A stretch of DNA of 52,522 bases from Sphingobium bisphenolivorans (lineage in GTDB: Bacteria > Pseudomonadota > Alphaproteobacteria > Sphingomonadales > Sphingomonadaceae). A program made the position numbers and the translations under genes. The stretch spans positions 1 through 52,522 of the forward strand of contig NZ_ASTG01000028.1 of NCBI RefSeq assembly GCF_000412635.1, given 5' to 3'. Position 1 is the stretch's first letter; every line of letters starts with the position of its first letter. Positions 1 through 9,302 of this stretch are shown here, one piece after another. The notes under the pieces were generated by a model. The model was not told where the DNA came from. It searched no databases and saw only the letters and a list, made by a program, of their open reading frames with translations.

Positions 1-157
1 CGCAGCTTCGGGCCGACTGGGCCTGCTTGGCATGCTTGGCCGTCTCGGCCGCAACGTGTGCCTGGGCGACCGGATTCGTATTCGTGCGAACCTGCGCGTT
101 CGCGGTCGAACCGATTGAGAGCAAGCTCATGGCCACAATCGAGAGAAACTTCGTCAT
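1..157 (-). CDS. Exported small protein, 3' end outside window
   Basis: Only the first 52 codons are inside the window; the rest runs off the left edge. The start at 157 is preceded by AAGGAG in the right place. The N-terminus (MTKFLSIVAMSLLSIGSTANA, then QVRT) is a typical Sec signal peptide ending in an AxA-like cleavage site. The visible mature part is rich in Ala, Gln, Lys and Thr and looks helical. I do not recognise the family. It lies divergent to the copper operon, so a periplasmic role linked to metals is possible, but that is inference from position only. Confidence 0.6.
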   Translation of the reverse strand, partial: MTKFLSIVAMSLLSIGSTANAQVRTNTNPVAQAHVAAETAKHAKQAQSARSC

Positions 158-557
158 ACTCGACTCCTTGGAAGAATGTTGAATATTGCCGCTCGATTCT
201 CGAGGGGAAGATCTGGTCTTCGTCGTCAGGACTATGGTCCTTGGTCCAAGCTCGATATACGTAGTGTGCGCAGCCATTAGGCTCGTCGGCGCGGATCTCT
301 CTACACCTGAATCGGAGCTCGGCGAATTCCACAATGAGGTCAGGGGTTCGCGACCTCATATACCAGAAACACGTCCTCGACGTCGGCCGCGCAAACCAAA
401 CGGTCGCCCTGACATTAGAAAAAGGCCGTCAATGTGCGACCGGCGAAATTTTGGAGCAGATGTGAGGGCTCCGTCTTCCTGGTGCGTATACCCAGGAGAT
501 GTGTACGAGCATGGCAATCACGCGCAGGGACCGGGCTGAGGTTTGGAGGACGGTGAC
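158..557. other. Non-coding divergent region
   Basis: This 400-bp stretch separates the leftward exported-protein gene from the rightward copper operon, so it must hold both promoters. Open frames here have no ribosome-binding site and no protein-like composition. I found no clear CueR- or CopR-type operator by eye. A GGAGGA sequence at 545-550 serves the DUF411 gene that follows. Confidence 0.5.
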
Positions 558-995
558 TTGAGAAAGCAATCGATCGCGGCGCTCACTGCAATGTTCATCG
601 CGAACGCAGCGACCGCTGCGGCGCCCATTCTGGTGCACCGTGACCCCGGATGCGGATGCTGCCAGAAATGGACTGAGCAGGTCCGCGCGCAGTTCCGGCG
701 CCCTGTAACCATCGTGGATGATCGCTCACGCGCAGCCTTCCAGCGCGCGCGGGGCGTCCCGCAACAGCTGTCCTCCTGCCACACCGCGGTGATCGATGGT
801 CTGGTCTTCGAGGGCCATGTGCCGATCGCCGACATGAAGCGGCTCCTGGCGCAGCGTCCCCGCGGCGTAAGTGGCCTTGCGGTTTCAGGGATGCCGATCG
901 GCTCGCCCGGCATGGAAGTGACTGGTCAGCGGGCGCAGCCTTATGTCGTGGTTGCGTTCGGACCTTCGGGCCAACGCGTATTCGCTCGCCATTAA
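558..995 (+). CDS. DUF411 metal-binding exported protein
   Basis: A 145-residue DUF411 protein, a family found almost only in copper, silver and other metal-resistance clusters and thought to bind metal in the periplasm. The family core HRDPGCGCCQKW, with a CxCC cluster, is present shortly after a signal-like N-terminus (MRKQSIAALTAMFIANAATAA). Further conserved pieces are the SCHTA motif and the VEGHVP-like segment (here FEGHVPIADMKRLL). I place the start at the TTG at 558 because GGAGGA lies 7 bases upstream; an in-frame TTG at 543 would swallow that site. It is the first gene of the cus-type operon. Confidence 0.85.
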   Translation: MRKQSIAALTAMFIANAATAAAPILVHRDPGCGCCQKWTEQVRAQFRRPVTIVDDRSRAAFQRARGVPQQLSSCHTAVIDGLVFEGHVPIADMKRLLAQRPRGVSGLAVSGMPIGSPGMEVTGQRAQPYVVVAFGPSGQRVFARH

Positions 996-1045
996 CGCTA
1001 ATCTTCATTTGGTTCCCTAAGGGGCTTTTGCTAGAAACAATCTTC

Positions 1046-1408
1046 GTGAAACGCTTTTTCGCCTCGCTGCTCCTTGTCGGAGCACTGTTGGGTCTCTTCG
1101 GAGGCCAGATGGCGGCTGCGCGAAGCGTTCCGATGGCGATGAGCGCGCCCAAGGCGATGGCGATGGATTCGGACTGCATGGCCATGATGGCCAAGCAGCA
1201 GCCCGCGCCCGAGAAAAAGCCGTGCAAGGGCCTTACACTCGACTGCATTGCCGCCATGGGGTGCGTTGTTCCATTGGCCGCCGCTGATCTTGCGGGCGAT
1301 ATTGCCACGCCGCGTATTCATGGCGCCCTCGGCTTCTGGCCGACCAACGCCGTCCTGGCCGGGAAGTCCTTCGGTCCTGATCCGGATCCTCCCACGAACC
1401 TTGGCTGA
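1046..1408 (+). CDS. Small exported Met/Cys-rich protein, copy 1
   Basis: A 120-residue protein with a signal-like N-terminus (VKRFFASLLLVGALLGLFGG), then a Met-rich stretch (MAMSAPKAMAMDSDCMAMMA), and a conserved block PCKGLTLDCIAAMGC. A paralogue of identical length lies at 10039-10401 on the other strand and shares the C-x-G-[LM]-T-L-x-C-[IL]-A-x-M-G-C core and a PP-x-x-L tail. The equal lengths support the GTG start at 1046 here. The Met and Cys content plus the operon context suggest periplasmic Cu(I)/Ag(I) binding, but no known family was recognised. Confidence 0.72.
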   Translation: MKRFFASLLLVGALLGLFGGQMAAARSVPMAMSAPKAMAMDSDCMAMMAKQQPAPEKKPCKGLTLDCIAAMGCVVPLAAADLAGDIATPRIHGALGFWPTNAVLAGKSFGPDPDPPTNLG

Positions 1409-1480
1409 TTGAACCATTGCTTACGCGCGCTTTCCCGCGCGGCGCCGTGACCTCTTTCAATTCAGACAAGGATATTCGTG

Positions 1481-1753
1481 ATGAACAAGAAGATGATTCT
1501 GGCTGCTATGGCGGCCGCCCTGAGCGTCGCCGCCCCTGCTTGGGCGGATGCCTCGCATAGCTCGACCCAAGGCCATTATGAATGGCGATCGGTGCCGCAA
1601 TACGGCCCGCGTGCGACCGGCCCGGTCCGGCAGCGCGTCTGGGTCGCGGATCATGCCCAGATGGCGAACTGCGACTGCGACATGATGAAGATGAGCGCGG
1701 ATGAATGCATGGGCATGATGCATCACGGCCGCGACAAGCCTACAGCCGGCTAA
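1481..1753 (+). CDS. Small exported WR-PQYGPRA protein, copy 1
   Basis: A 90-residue exported protein: signal peptide MNKKMILAAMAAALSVAAPAWA, then an aromatic segment YEWRSVPQYGPRATGPVRQRVW, then a metal-ligand-rich tail (NCDCDMMKMSADECMGMMHHG) with four Cys-or-His-containing clusters and many Met. The ATG at 1481 follows AAGGAT at a good distance. A paralogue at 9599-9937 keeps the WR-x-x-PQYGPRA block but lacks this Met/His tail. It sits between the other small exported protein and cusC, so a periplasmic copper chaperone or buffer role is a reasonable guess. Confidence 0.72.
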   Translation: MNKKMILAAMAAALSVAAPAWADASHSSTQGHYEWRSVPQYGPRATGPVRQRVWVADHAQMANCDCDMMKMSADECMGMMHHGRDKPTAG

Positions 1754-1798
1754 GCTCGGGTCCCGGCCGTCAGATCAGAAAAGCAGAGCCAGGCGCGC

Positions 1799-1836
1799 GG
1801 CGCCGGCGCGGGACATCAAGCCCCCGCGTCGGCGCC
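1799..1836. other. Long GC hairpin in cus operon
   Basis: Arms GGCGCCGGCGCGGG (1799-1812) and CCCGCGTCGGCGCC (1823-1836) pair over 14 positions with one mismatch around a 10-base loop. It lies between the third gene and cusC. There is no T-run, so it may be a partial terminator, processing site or stabiliser that sets the level of the efflux genes against the small periplasmic proteins. Confidence 0.55.
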
Positions 1837-1887
1837 GTGTTGGCAGCCTTGTGATCCGCGCCGGGAACCCCCGAACGGGAGATGTTC

Positions 1888-3117
1888 ATGCGCACCCTTT
1901 TCCTCGCCGTGCCGCTATTGGCGCTACCGACTCCAGCCCTCGCCGGGCCGCTCCGCTTCGAGGAGGCGCTTGCGCGAGCGGAGGCGCAAGCTCCGTCGCT
2001 CCGTGCCAAGGGGTTGGAGGTCGATGCGCGCCGCTCCGCACTGCCGGCGGCAGGGCAGCTCCCCGATCCCAAGCTCGGGCTCGGTATCGACAATTTCCCC
2101 GTATCGGGCCCGCCAGCTGGGAGCTTCGTCGAAGACAGCATGACGATGGCGCGAGTGGGTATCTCTCAGGATGTTCCCAACGCCGCCAAGCGCCATGCTC
2201 GGACGAGCCGGGCGCGAACCGATGTCGAAGCTGCCGAGGCGACACTTTTGTCCGAACGCCGCCGCGTCGAGGTCGCAACCGCGCTGGCATGGATCGATCT
2301 CGCCTATGCGGAACGGCGTCTTGCCGCTCTCGACGGCATACTTTCCAAGCTCGCCCCCCTTCCCTCCGCGGCAAAGAGCGGCGTCGCCTCCGGCACCGCG
2401 CGCCCCGCACAGACGCTGCAGGTGCGGCAAGCACTCGCGGTGCTGGAAGACCGCCGGAGCGAGCTCGCCGCCGCAGTGGCGCGCCAACGCGCGATCCTCT
2501 CGCGCTGGACCGGCGAGCCCGCGCCTGAGGTGGTCGGTAATATCCCTGCGCTTACTATCGACGCCGCAGCCCTGCGCGCCGCCATAACCACCCACCCCGA
2601 TCTCGGCGCCGCCGGTGCCCGGGTCGCCCAGGCCGAGGCGGACGTCGGGATCGCCCGGGCCGACAAGCGCCCCGACTGGGGCTTCGACGTCGCCTATCAG
2701 CGCCGGGCGGATCGCTATGGTGACATGGTTTCGGCCGGCGTCACTGTCAGCCTGCCGCTTTTTGCCAAACGGCGGCAGGACCCGATGATCGCCGCCAGCG
2801 CGGCGACCGCCGCTGCGGCGCTTGCCGAGCAGGAAGACATGCGCCGGTCCCTTCTCGCCGATCTCGAAGCCGGCCTTGCCGACCATGCCATGCACCATGA
2901 GCAGTGGATGCGCGCCCGCGACACGCTGCTGCCGCTCGCGCGTAGCCGCGCGAACCTCGAGACCGCGAGCTATGCCGCCGGACGCGCCGGGCTGCTCGAC
3001 GTGATCGAGGCCCAGACCATGCTCGCCGACAGCGAGCTGCAATTGCTCGACAGGGAGGCCGAATTCGCGCGCGATGCCGTGCGGCTCGTCCTCACCTTTG
3101 GGGGGAACAGCGAATGA
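1888..3117 (+). CDS. cusC: Outer-membrane factor, CusC/TolC family
   Basis: A 409-residue TolC-family outer-membrane channel that would close a tripartite Cu/Ag efflux pump. It has a signal peptide (MRTLFLAVPLLALPTPALA), the two repeated OEP halves, and long helical segments rich in Ala, Glu and Arg. No lipobox Cys is present, unlike E. coli CusC. I chose ATG 1888 because GGGAG at 1877-1881 is 6 bases away; ATG 1882 is too close. The stop overlaps the cusB start (ATGA), showing translational coupling. Confidence 0.9.
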   Translation: MRTLFLAVPLLALPTPALAGPLRFEEALARAEAQAPSLRAKGLEVDARRSALPAAGQLPDPKLGLGIDNFPVSGPPAGSFVEDSMTMARVGISQDVPNAAKRHARTSRARTDVEAAEATLLSERRRVEVATALAWIDLAYAERRLAALDGILSKLAPLPSAAKSGVASGTARPAQTLQVRQALAVLEDRRSELAAAVARQRAILSRWTGEPAPEVVGNIPALTIDAAALRAAITTHPDLGAAGARVAQAEADVGIARADKRPDWGFDVAYQRRADRYGDMVSAGVTVSLPLFAKRRQDPMIAASAATAAAALAEQEDMRRSLLADLEAGLADHAMHHEQWMRARDTLLPLARSRANLETASYAAGRAGLLDVIEAQTMLADSELQLLDREAEFARDAVRLVLTFGGNSE

Positions 3118-4598
3118 AATTCGACATGACCTCGCGCGCGCAGCTTGGCACGGCGGCCGCGGCGCTCGCACTGGCGGCGGGAGCCCTCGGCTATGGCCTG
3201 GCGACTTGGCGCCATGAAGATCCACCGGCCGCAACGGCGCAGGGCGGGCGCAAGATCCTCTACTGGTACGACCCGATGGTCCCGAGCCAGCATTTCGACA
3301 AGCCGGGCAAGTCGCCGTTCATGGATATGGAGCTTGTACCCAAATATGCCGACGAGGCAGCGAGTGGCGAGACCGGCGTGGCGATCGATCCGGCGCGCAC
3401 CCAATCGCTTGGCCTGCGCATCGCGGAAGCGCGGACCGGGACACTGGGATCGAGCCTCACGGCGACCGGTACGATCGAGTTCAACGAGCGCGACGTCGCC
3501 ATCGTCCAGGCGCGAACCGGTGGCTTCGTCCAACGGGTCTACGCGCGCGCGCCCGGCGATGTGATCGGGGCAGGCGCACCGCTCGCCGATATCCTGGTGC
3601 CGGAATGGGCGGGCGCGCAGGCGGAATATCTGGCCGTGCGAAGGATCGGCGATGCAGGCCTCGCTCACGCGGCCCGTCAGCGCCTCCTGCTGCTCGGCAT
3701 GCCTGCGGGTACGGTCGCAGCAGTCGAGCGGAGCGGGCGACCGCATAATGTGGTGACGATCTCGGCGCCAACCGGCGGCACCATCAAGACGCTCGGCGTC
3801 CGGGCCGGGATGACGGTCGCGAGCGGCCAGACACTCGCAGAGGTGAACGGGCTGGGTACGGTGTGGCTGAATGCCGCAGTGCCGGAGGCGATGGCCGGGA
3901 GGCTCCGGCCGGGGCAGAGCGCGACCGCGACCCTCGCCGCCTATCCCGGCGAACGCTTCATGGGCCGGATTGCCGCGATTCTCCCAAGCGTCGCCGCCGA
4001 AAGCCGGACGCTCACCGTGCGGATCGAACTTCCCAATCGAGCCGGGCGCCTGCGCCCCGGCATGTTCGCCTCGGTCGATCTCGGCCGCGCTGCCCGCTCG
4101 GCGCTGCTCGTGCCCTCGGAAGCCATCATCCGCACCGGCAAGCGCGCGCTCGTCATGCTGGCGCTGCCGCAAGGGCGCTACCGCCCTGCCGAGGTGCAGA
4201 CCGGTGCAGAAGCAGGAGGCCAGACCGAAATCCTTGCCGGCCTTGCCGAGGGGGAGAAGATTGTCGCTTCCGGCCAGTTCCTGATCGATTCCGAGGCCAA
4301 CCTCTCCGGCATCGAAGCGCGCCCGATCAGTGGGCCAGCCGCCACGCCGCGAGCAGAAGCACCTTCGACCGGCGCCTATCGTACGAACGGGCGGATCGAG
4401 AGCATCGCGGGCGACCGGATTACCCTCAGTCACGCTCCTGTCCCCGCCCTCAAATGGCCGGCGATGACGATGACGTTCAAGCTGGGGAGCCCGGCGCACG
4501 CGCGGGGGTTCAAAAAGGGCGACCGCGTCGTCTTCGGCTTCGACCAAGCGGCGGAAGGCCCCATCGTTCGCACGCTCAGCCGCGAGGCGGCGCGATGA
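3114..4598 (+). CDS. cusB: Periplasmic adaptor CusB with fused CusF domain
   Basis: A 494-residue membrane-fusion protein linking the inner-membrane pump to the outer-membrane channel. In order: an N-terminal membrane anchor (about 10-31), a heavy-metal-binding domain at about 48-77 ([12 protein letters not shown]...MDMELVP), the beta-barrel and lipoyl adaptor core, and a C-terminal CusF-like domain from about 422. The latter has KWPAMTM, matching the Trp and two Met that bind Cu(I) or Ag(I), and an upstream His in the LSHAP segment. Fusion of a chaperone to the adaptor would allow hand-over of metal within one polypeptide. It overlaps cusC and cusA by ATGA. Confidence 0.93.
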   Translation: MKFDMTSRAQLGTAAAALALAAGALGYGLATWRHEDPPAATAQGGRKILYWYDPMVPSQHFDKPGKSPFMDMELVPKYADEAASGETGVAIDPARTQSLGLRIAEARTGTLGSSLTATGTIEFNERDVAIVQARTGGFVQRVYARAPGDVIGAGAPLADILVPEWAGAQAEYLAVRRIGDAGLAHAARQRLLLLGMPAGTVAAVERSGRPHNVVTISAPTGGTIKTLGVRAGMTVASGQTLAEVNGLGTVWLNAAVPEAMAGRLRPGQSATATLAAYPGERFMGRIAAILPSVAAESRTLTVRIELPNRAGRLRPGMFASVDLGRAARSALLVPSEAIIRTGKRALVMLALPQGRYRPAEVQTGAEAGGQTEILAGLAEGEKIVASGQFLIDSEANLSGIEARPISGPAATPRAEAPSTGAYRTNGRIESIAGDRITLSHAPVPALKWPAMTMTFKLGSPAHARGFKKGDRVVFGFDQAAEGPIVRTLSREAAR

Positions 4599-7500
4599 TC
4601 GGCCGTCTCATCGACTGGTCGGCGAACAACCGCCTGTTCGTAGTGCTCGGCGCCCTGGCGCTCGTCCTCGGCGGACTCCTTGCCTTGCGCAGCACGCCGA
4701 TCGACGCCCTGCCCGACCTCTCGGACACGCAGGTCATCATCCGCACGAGCTATCCGGGCCAAGCCCCCCAGATCGTCGAAAATCAGATCACCTACCCGCT
4801 CGCGACGACGATGCTGTCGGTGCCCGGGGCGAAGACCGTGCGCGGCTATTCCTTCTTCGGCGACAGCTTCGTCTATGTCATTTTCGCCGATGGGACCGAC
4901 CTTTATTGGGCGCGCTCGCGCGTCCTTGAATATCTCAACCAGGTCCAGGGCCGCTTGCCTGACACCGCGCGCAGCGCGATCGGCCCCGACGCCACCGGGG
5001 TGGGGTGGGTCTATCAATATGCGCTGGTCGATCGGACCGGCGGACACGACCTCGCGCAGCTGCGGTCGCTCCAGGACTGGTTCCTCCGCTACGAGCTCAA
5101 GAGCCTGCCGGGGGTGGCCGAAGTCGCCAGCATCGGCGGCATGGTCAAGCAATATCAGGTCGTGCTCGATCCGGTGAAGCTTGCCGGTTACGGCATCACC
5201 CACGCGCAGGCCGTCGCGGCGATCGGGCAGGCCAACCAGGAAACCGGAGGCTCGGTCCTCGAGCTGGGCGAGGCCGAATATATGGTGCGCGCTTCGGGCT
5301 ATCTGCAGTCGCTCGACGACTTCCGCGCCATACCGCTGCGCACTGCGGCCGGCGGCGTGCCGGTAACGCTCGGCGACGTCGCGACCATCCAGCTTGGCCC
5401 CGAAATGCGCCGCGGTATCGCCGAGCTCGACGGCGACGGCGAAGTGGCGGGCGGAGTCGTCATCCTGCGTTCGGGATCAGACGCACGTGCCACTATCCAG
5501 GCGGTGCAGGACAAGCTCGAGCTCTTAAAGAAGAGCCTGCCGCACGGCGTCGCGATCGTGCCCACCTATGACCGCTCCCACCTCATCGATGCCGCCATTG
5601 AGAACCTCACGCACAAACTTGCCGAAGAGTTCGTGGTTGTGGCGATCGTCTGCGCGCTGTTCCTCTGGCACGTGCGCTCGGCACTTGTCGCCATCGTCAC
5701 GCTGCCGCTTGGCGTCCTCGCCGCCTTCATCGTGATGCATTTCCAGGGCGTCAACGCCAACATCATGTCCTTGGGCGGGATCGCGATCGCGATCGGCGCC
5801 ATGGTCGACGCCGCGATCGTGATGATCGAGAACGCCCACAAGCGGATCGAGCAATGGGAGCATGACCATCCCGGTGAAGAGCTGGCCGGGGCGGCGCGCT
5901 GGACCGTGATCACCGACGCGGCGCGCGAGGTGGGTCCCGCGCTCTTCTTCTCGCTCCTCATCATCACCCTGTCCTTCGTGCCCGTCTTCACTTTGGAAGC
6001 ACAGGAAGGGCGTCTCTTCGCGCCGCTCGCGTTCACCAAGACCTACACCATGGCGGCCGCGGCGATCCTGTCCGTGACGCTGGTTCCGGTGCTGATGGGC
6101 TGGCTCATCCGGGGCAAGATTCCTTCCGAGCAGGCCAATCCGGTCAACCGCGCGCTGACGCGGGCCTATCGTCCCGCCATCGACTGGGTGTTGAAGAAAC
6201 CCAAGGCGACCCTCGTCCTCGCGGGGCTGGTCTTCCTGACGACCGCTTGGCCGCTGTCCCGGCTCGGCGGCGAATTCCTGCCGGCGATGAACGAGGGCGA
6301 TCTTCTCTACATGCCCTCGGCCCTGCCGGGGCTCTCTGCCGCCAAGGCCTCGGAGCTGCTCCAGCAGACCGATCGCATGATCAAGTCGATGCCTGAAGTC
6401 CAGAGCGTGTTCGGGAAAGCGGGGCGCGCGGAGAGCGCGACCGACCCCGCCCCGCTCGAAATGTTCGAGACGACGATCCGCTTCAAGCCGCGCGAGCAAT
6501 GGCGGCCCGGCATGACCCCGGAGAAGCTGGTCGAAGAGCTCGACCGCACCGTGAAAGTACCCGGCCTCGCCAACATCTGGGTGCCGCCCATCCGCAACCG
6601 GATCGACATGCTGGCGACCGGCATCAAGAGCCCGATCGGGGTCAAGGTCTCTGGGTCGGATCTTGCCGCCATCGACCATATCGCGCGCGAGGTGGAACGG
6701 GTCGCGAAGGGAGTGCCCGGAGTAAGCTCCGCACTCGCCGAGCGGCTGACCGGCGGGCGTTATGTCGATGTGCAGATCGATCGGATCGCCGCCGCGCGAT
6801 ATGGCCTCAACATCTCCGATGTCCAGGCGATCGTCGCGGGCGCGATCGGCGGCGAGAATGTCGGCCAAACCGTCGAGGGGCTGGCGCGCTATCCCATCAA
6901 TGTCCGCTACCCGCGCGAGTTGCGCGACAGTCCGGACGCACTGCGCGCTCTTCCGGTGCTCACGCCATCGGGCCAGCAAATCACGCTGGGCAGCGTCGCG
7001 CAGATCGCGATCAGCGACGGACCGCCGATGCTGAAGACCGAGAACGGACGGCCATCGACCTGGGTCTATGTCGACGTCCGGGGACGCGATCTCGCCTCCG
7101 TGGTCGATGATCTGCAGAATGCGGTGGCCCGCGAGGTCAAGCTCTCGTCGGGTGTCAGCCTCGCCTATTCGGGCCAATTCGAATATCTCGCGCGCGCGAT
7201 CGACCGGCTGAAGATCGTCGTGCCGGCGACGCTCGCGATCATCTTCCTGCTGCTGTACCTCATCTTCCGGCGGCTCGACGAGGCAGTGCTCATCATGGGC
7301 ACGCTCCCCTTCGCGCTCACCGGCGGTTTCTGGATCCTCTACCTGCTCGGCTATCACCAGTCGGTCGCGACTGGCGTCGGGTTCATTGCGCTTGCCGGCG
7401 TGGCCGCCGAGTTCGGCGTCGTGATGCTGATCTATCTCAGGGATGCCCTTGAGGCGCGGGGCGAGAGGCCGTCGCACGAAGATATTGCAGAAGCGGTGCG

Positions 7501-7753
7501 CGAAGGCGCGCTGCTCAGGGTCCGGCCCAAGGCGATGACCGTCGCCGTCATTATCGCGGGGCTTTTGCCGATCCTTGTTGGTTCTGGCGCCGGCTCGGAA
7601 GTCATGAGTCGGATCGCCGCGCCCATGGTCGGCGGCATGCTGACCGCGCCGCTTCTCTCCATGTTCGTCATCCCCGCCGCCTATCTGCTTCTGAGGCGGC
7701 GGTCTTCTCAACCCTCTATCCCAATGAAGCACCACGAAAGGAACCTGCAATGA
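4595..7753 (+). CDS. cusA: Cu/Ag RND efflux pump CusA
   Basis: A 1052-residue RND transporter of the heavy-metal family, driven by protons and exporting Cu(I)/Ag(I) from the periplasm. Residues 399-416 read [18 protein letters not shown], the signature of the monovalent-metal (HME4) group, unlike the DFG...DGA form in the other RND pump of this window. The N-terminal membrane helix and two large periplasmic loops have the normal order and the length is normal. The start at 4595 overlaps the cusB stop (ATGA); longer frames upstream lie inside cusB and are not real. The end overlaps cusF. Confidence 0.95.
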   Translation: MIGRLIDWSANNRLFVVLGALALVLGGLLALRSTPIDALPDLSDTQVIIRTSYPGQAPQIVENQITYPLATTMLSVPGAKTVRGYSFFGDSFVYVIFADGTDLYWARSRVLEYLNQVQGRLPDTARSAIGPDATGVGWVYQYALVDRTGGHDLAQLRSLQDWFLRYELKSLPGVAEVASIGGMVKQYQVVLDPVKLAGYGITHAQAVAAIGQANQETGGSVLELGEAEYMVRASGYLQSLDDFRAIPLRTAAGGVPVTLGDVATIQLGPEMRRGIAELDGDGEVAGGVVILRSGSDARATIQAVQDKLELLKKSLPHGVAIVPTYDRSHLIDAAIENLTHKLAEEFVVVAIVCALFLWHVRSALVAIVTLPLGVLAAFIVMHFQGVNANIMSLGGIAIAIGAMVDAAIVMIENAHKRIEQWEHDHPGEELAGAARWTVITDAAREVGPALFFSLLIITLSFVPVFTLEAQEGRLFAPLAFTKTYTMAAAAILSVTLVPVLMGWLIRGKIPSEQANPVNRALTRAYRPAIDWVLKKPKATLVLAGLVFLTTAWPLSRLGGEFLPAMNEGDLLYMPSALPGLSAAKASELLQQTDRMIKSMPEVQSVFGKAGRAESATDPAPLEMFETTIRFKPREQWRPGMTPEKLVEELDRTVKVPGLANIWVPPIRNRIDMLATGIKSPIGVKVSGSDLAAIDHIAREVERVAKGVPGVSSALAERLTGGRYVDVQIDRIAAARYGLNISDVQAIVAGAIGGENVGQTVEGLARYPINVRYPRELRDSPDALRALPVLTPSGQQITLGSVAQIAISDGPPMLKTENGRPSTWVYVDVRGRDLASVVDDLQNAVAREVKLSSGVSLAYSGQFEYLARAIDRLKIVVPATLAIIFLLLYLIFRRLDEAVLIMGTLPFALTGGFWILYLLGYHQSVATGVGFIALAGVAAEFGVVMLIYLRDALEARGERPSHEDIAEAVREGALLRVRPKAMTVAVIIAGLLPILVGSGAGSEVMSRIAAPMVGGMLTAPLLSMFVIPAAYLLLRRRSSQPSIPMKHHERNLQ

Positions 7754-8139
7754 AAGTTCACGCTCTGTCCGTCCTGGCCCTGACCGCTACCCTTGCTGCC
7801 TGTGGCTCGAAGACCGAGACCAATGAGGCGGCAGCGACGAATACGGCGGCACCGGCGGCTACCGAAACCAACGCGATGGCTGGCGACATGGGCAATATGG
7901 CGATGTCCCCCACAGCCAAGATGGCCAAGGGCACCGGCAAAGTGACGGCCGTCGACAAGGCCGCCGGAACGATCACGCTCGACCATGGCCCGATCGCCGA
8001 GGCCAACTGGCCGGCGATGACGATGGCGTTCAAGGCCGCGCCGGCGCTCATCGACAGCGTGAAAGCGGGCGATGAGGTGAATTTCGAACTGAAGCTCGAC
8101 GGCAATGCCGGCGAGGTGACCGCGATCGCAAAGCAGTAA
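7750..8139 (+). CDS. cusF: CusF-like Cu/Ag-binding lipoprotein
   Basis: A 129-residue periplasmic metal chaperone. The N-terminus ends in LAAC, a lipobox, so it is probably a lipoprotein. A low-complexity Ala/Thr/Asn linker with several Met ([13 protein letters not shown]) precedes the CusF fold. All four metal ligands of CusF are visible: His in TLDHG and Trp-Met-Met in NWPAMTMAF. It would pass Cu(I) or Ag(I) to CusB/CusA. The start overlaps the cusA stop. The C-terminal 31 residues recur in a decayed copy at 9303-9467. Confidence 0.93.
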   Translation: MKVHALSVLALTATLAACGSKTETNEAAATNTAAPAATETNAMAGDMGNMAMSPTAKMAKGTGKVTAVDKAAGTITLDHGPIAEANWPAMTMAFKAAPALIDSVKAGDEVNFELKLDGNAGEVTAIAKQ

Positions 8140-8159
8140 TCGGTTCCAGACCTGCTCCG

Positions 8160-8189
8160 GGCGGGTCGCCGGAATGCCGGCGGCCCGCC
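8160..8189. terminator. Hairpin between convergent cusF and GDCCVxC genes
   Basis: Arms GGCGGGTCGCCGG (8160-8172) and CCGGCGGCCCGCC (8177-8189) pair over 13 positions with a single G-T, around a four-base loop. It lies between two genes that face each other. There is no T-run, so a bidirectional terminator is likely but not certain. Confidence 0.55.
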
Positions 8190-8203
8190 ATGGCCAACGA
8201 TTG

Positions 8204-8431
8204 TCAGGTGCAGCAGGAGGCGTCCGGCCCGGCGAGTTGAATCGGTGGGCACGGCACGGTCCCGTAGGAGCAGAATACGCAGCAATCGCCGGACTTCGGC
8301 CGCAAGACTGCTCCGCAACCGGTGCAATCATAGAAAAACTGGCAGGCGTTCGTCGGCATCGTCTCCGTCTTCGTCGTGCCGCACAGCGGACAGGTGAGGA
8401 CCGATTGAGGAACGAAAACACCCTCAGACAT
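8204..8431 (-). CDS. GDCCVxC-domain protein
   Basis: A 75-residue protein with two Cys-x-x-Cys knuckles (CPLCG; DCTGCG) and the block SGDCCVFCSYGTVPCPPIQ that defines the GDCCVxC family. In other bacteria one Cys of this block can be selenocysteine; here all are ordinary Cys codons. Family members often sit beside mercury transport genes. The start used (8431) overlaps the merT stop by 8 bases, so the two are coupled. The exact role is unknown; thiol-based handling of mercury or another soft metal is inferred from context. Confidence 0.85.
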   Translation of the reverse strand: MSEGVFVPQSVLTCPLCGTTKTETMPTNACQFFYDCTGCGAVLRPKSGDCCVFCSYGTVPCPPIQLAGPDASCCT

Positions 8432-8792
8432 AGGAATAGCCAAGCCAGAGGAGCGTCACGCCCAGCAGCAAGCCGATGAGAAGGACCGCGCGCACGGCAG
8501 GCGGTGTGCAGACGCCCCCGGGTCCGCAGGTCATCGCCATGCGCTGCTGCCGCCAGAGCATGATCGCGCCGCCGATCAGGAAGAGCGCGCTCAAGCACAG
8601 CAGGAGCGTCCGATACGGGCTGGCCGCCAAGGCAATGCCGCCGAGCCATCCGGCGCCCAGGCCGGCGGTGGTGAGCAATATCGGCAGCGCACAGCAGGAC
8701 GCCACGCCGAAGGCCGCCGCGATTCCACCGACCGTGAGAAGAGCAGCACCCTCCGCTCCCAAAGAACGGCGCAGCTCAGGCGGTTCGGACAT
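8424..8792 (-). CDS. merT: MerT-family mercuric ion transporter
   Basis: A 122-residue inner-membrane protein with three hydrophobic segments. The first holds a vicinal Cys pair (GVASCCALPILL) and the loop before the last segment holds CGPGGVC followed by P-x-VR, as in MerT (C-x-PGEVC-x-x-PQVR). MerT moves Hg(II) into the cytoplasm. AAGGAG stands 9 bases before the start. It is divergent from a merR-type gene with a shared operator. No merP or merA is found in this window, so this would be an unusual mer locus unless these genes lie elsewhere. Confidence 0.87.
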   Translation of the reverse strand: MSEPPELRRSLGAEGAALLTVGGIAAAFGVASCCALPILLTTAGLGAGWLGGIALAASPYRTLLLCLSALFLIGGAIMLWRQQRMAMTCGPGGVCTPPAVRAVLLIGLLLGVTLLWLGYSYV

Positions 8793-8824
8793 GATGGGCG
8801 ACTCCTTGTGATCAACGGAATCGC

Positions 8825-8855
8825 ATCCTACCGTCTGTAGCCACTACAGACTCAA
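8825..8855 (-). promoter_or_regulatory. MerR-type promoter/operator for merT
   Basis: On the minus strand -35 TTGAGT (8850-8855) and -10 TAGGAT (8825-8830) are separated by 19 bp, the over-long spacer typical of MerR-activated promoters. The spacer region holds a perfect dyad GTCTGTAG-N3-CTACAGAC (8833-8851). It would be twisted into shape by the divergent merR product when metal is bound. Confidence 0.85.
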
Positions 8856-8875
8856 CCCCCAATTTCGAGCAGCAA

Positions 8876-9283
8876 ATGGCGACATCGGAGACTATCGCAA
8901 TCGGGGAACTGTCGCGGCGCACGCGCTGCAATATCGAGACGATCCGCTATTATGAGCGGATCGGGCTCCTGCCCGAGGCGGCGCGGCGGGGCCGGTATCG
9001 GAGCTTCGGCCCTGCGGACGTGGCGCGGTTGCATTTCGTTCGGCGCGCGCGGGAGCTGGGCTTCACGCTCGACGAGATTCGCGCGCTGCTCGGCATTGCC
9101 ACCGCCGATGATGTCTCATGCGACGATGCCCGCGAAATCGCGACCTTGCATCTGACGCAGATTCGCGCGCGGATCGCGGATTTGAAGCGCATGGAGCGGG
9201 TCCTTGCCGACACCGTGCGGGCCTGCAATTCCGGCGACCATTTCGGGTGCCCGCTGATCACTACATTATCTGCGGCTCGCTAA
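8876..9283 (+). CDS. merR: MerR-family metal-responsive regulator
   Basis: A 135-residue MerR regulator: N-terminal winged helix-turn-helix (GELSRRTRCNIETIRYYERIGLL), dimerisation helix, and C-terminal metal site. Cys occur at 82, 117 and 125, close to the 82/117/126 set of Tn501 MerR that binds Hg(II); an extra Cys18 is present. Divergent from merT, it should repress and activate that promoter through the dyad at 8833-8851. Binding of other soft metals such as Pb cannot be excluded. Confidence 0.88.
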   Translation: MATSETIAIGELSRRTRCNIETIRYYERIGLLPEAARRGRYRSFGPADVARLHFVRRARELGFTLDEIRALLGIATADDVSCDDAREIATLHLTQIRARIADLKRMERVLADTVRACNSGDHFGCPLITTLSAAR

Positions 9284-9302
9284 ATTCCGCCTGGGCGACG
9301 CC

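Noticed and set aside
186..539. Possible small gene upstream of the DUF411 gene
   Set aside because: Arg/Pro-rich without ribosome-binding site or recognisable motif; this stretch is more likely the divergent promoter region.
1924..3234. Long open frame on the minus strand across cusC
   Set aside because: Antisense to a clear TolC-family gene; composition is that of a GC-rich shadow frame and no start site is present.
3863..4594. N-terminal extension of the cusA frame
   Set aside because: Lies inside cusB in another frame and is arginine-rich; the ATGA overlap at 4595 marks the true start.
5525..7750. 741-codon minus-strand frame across cusA
   Set aside because: Rich in His, Arg, Asp and Gly as expected opposite third-position GC; cusA on the other strand is unambiguous.
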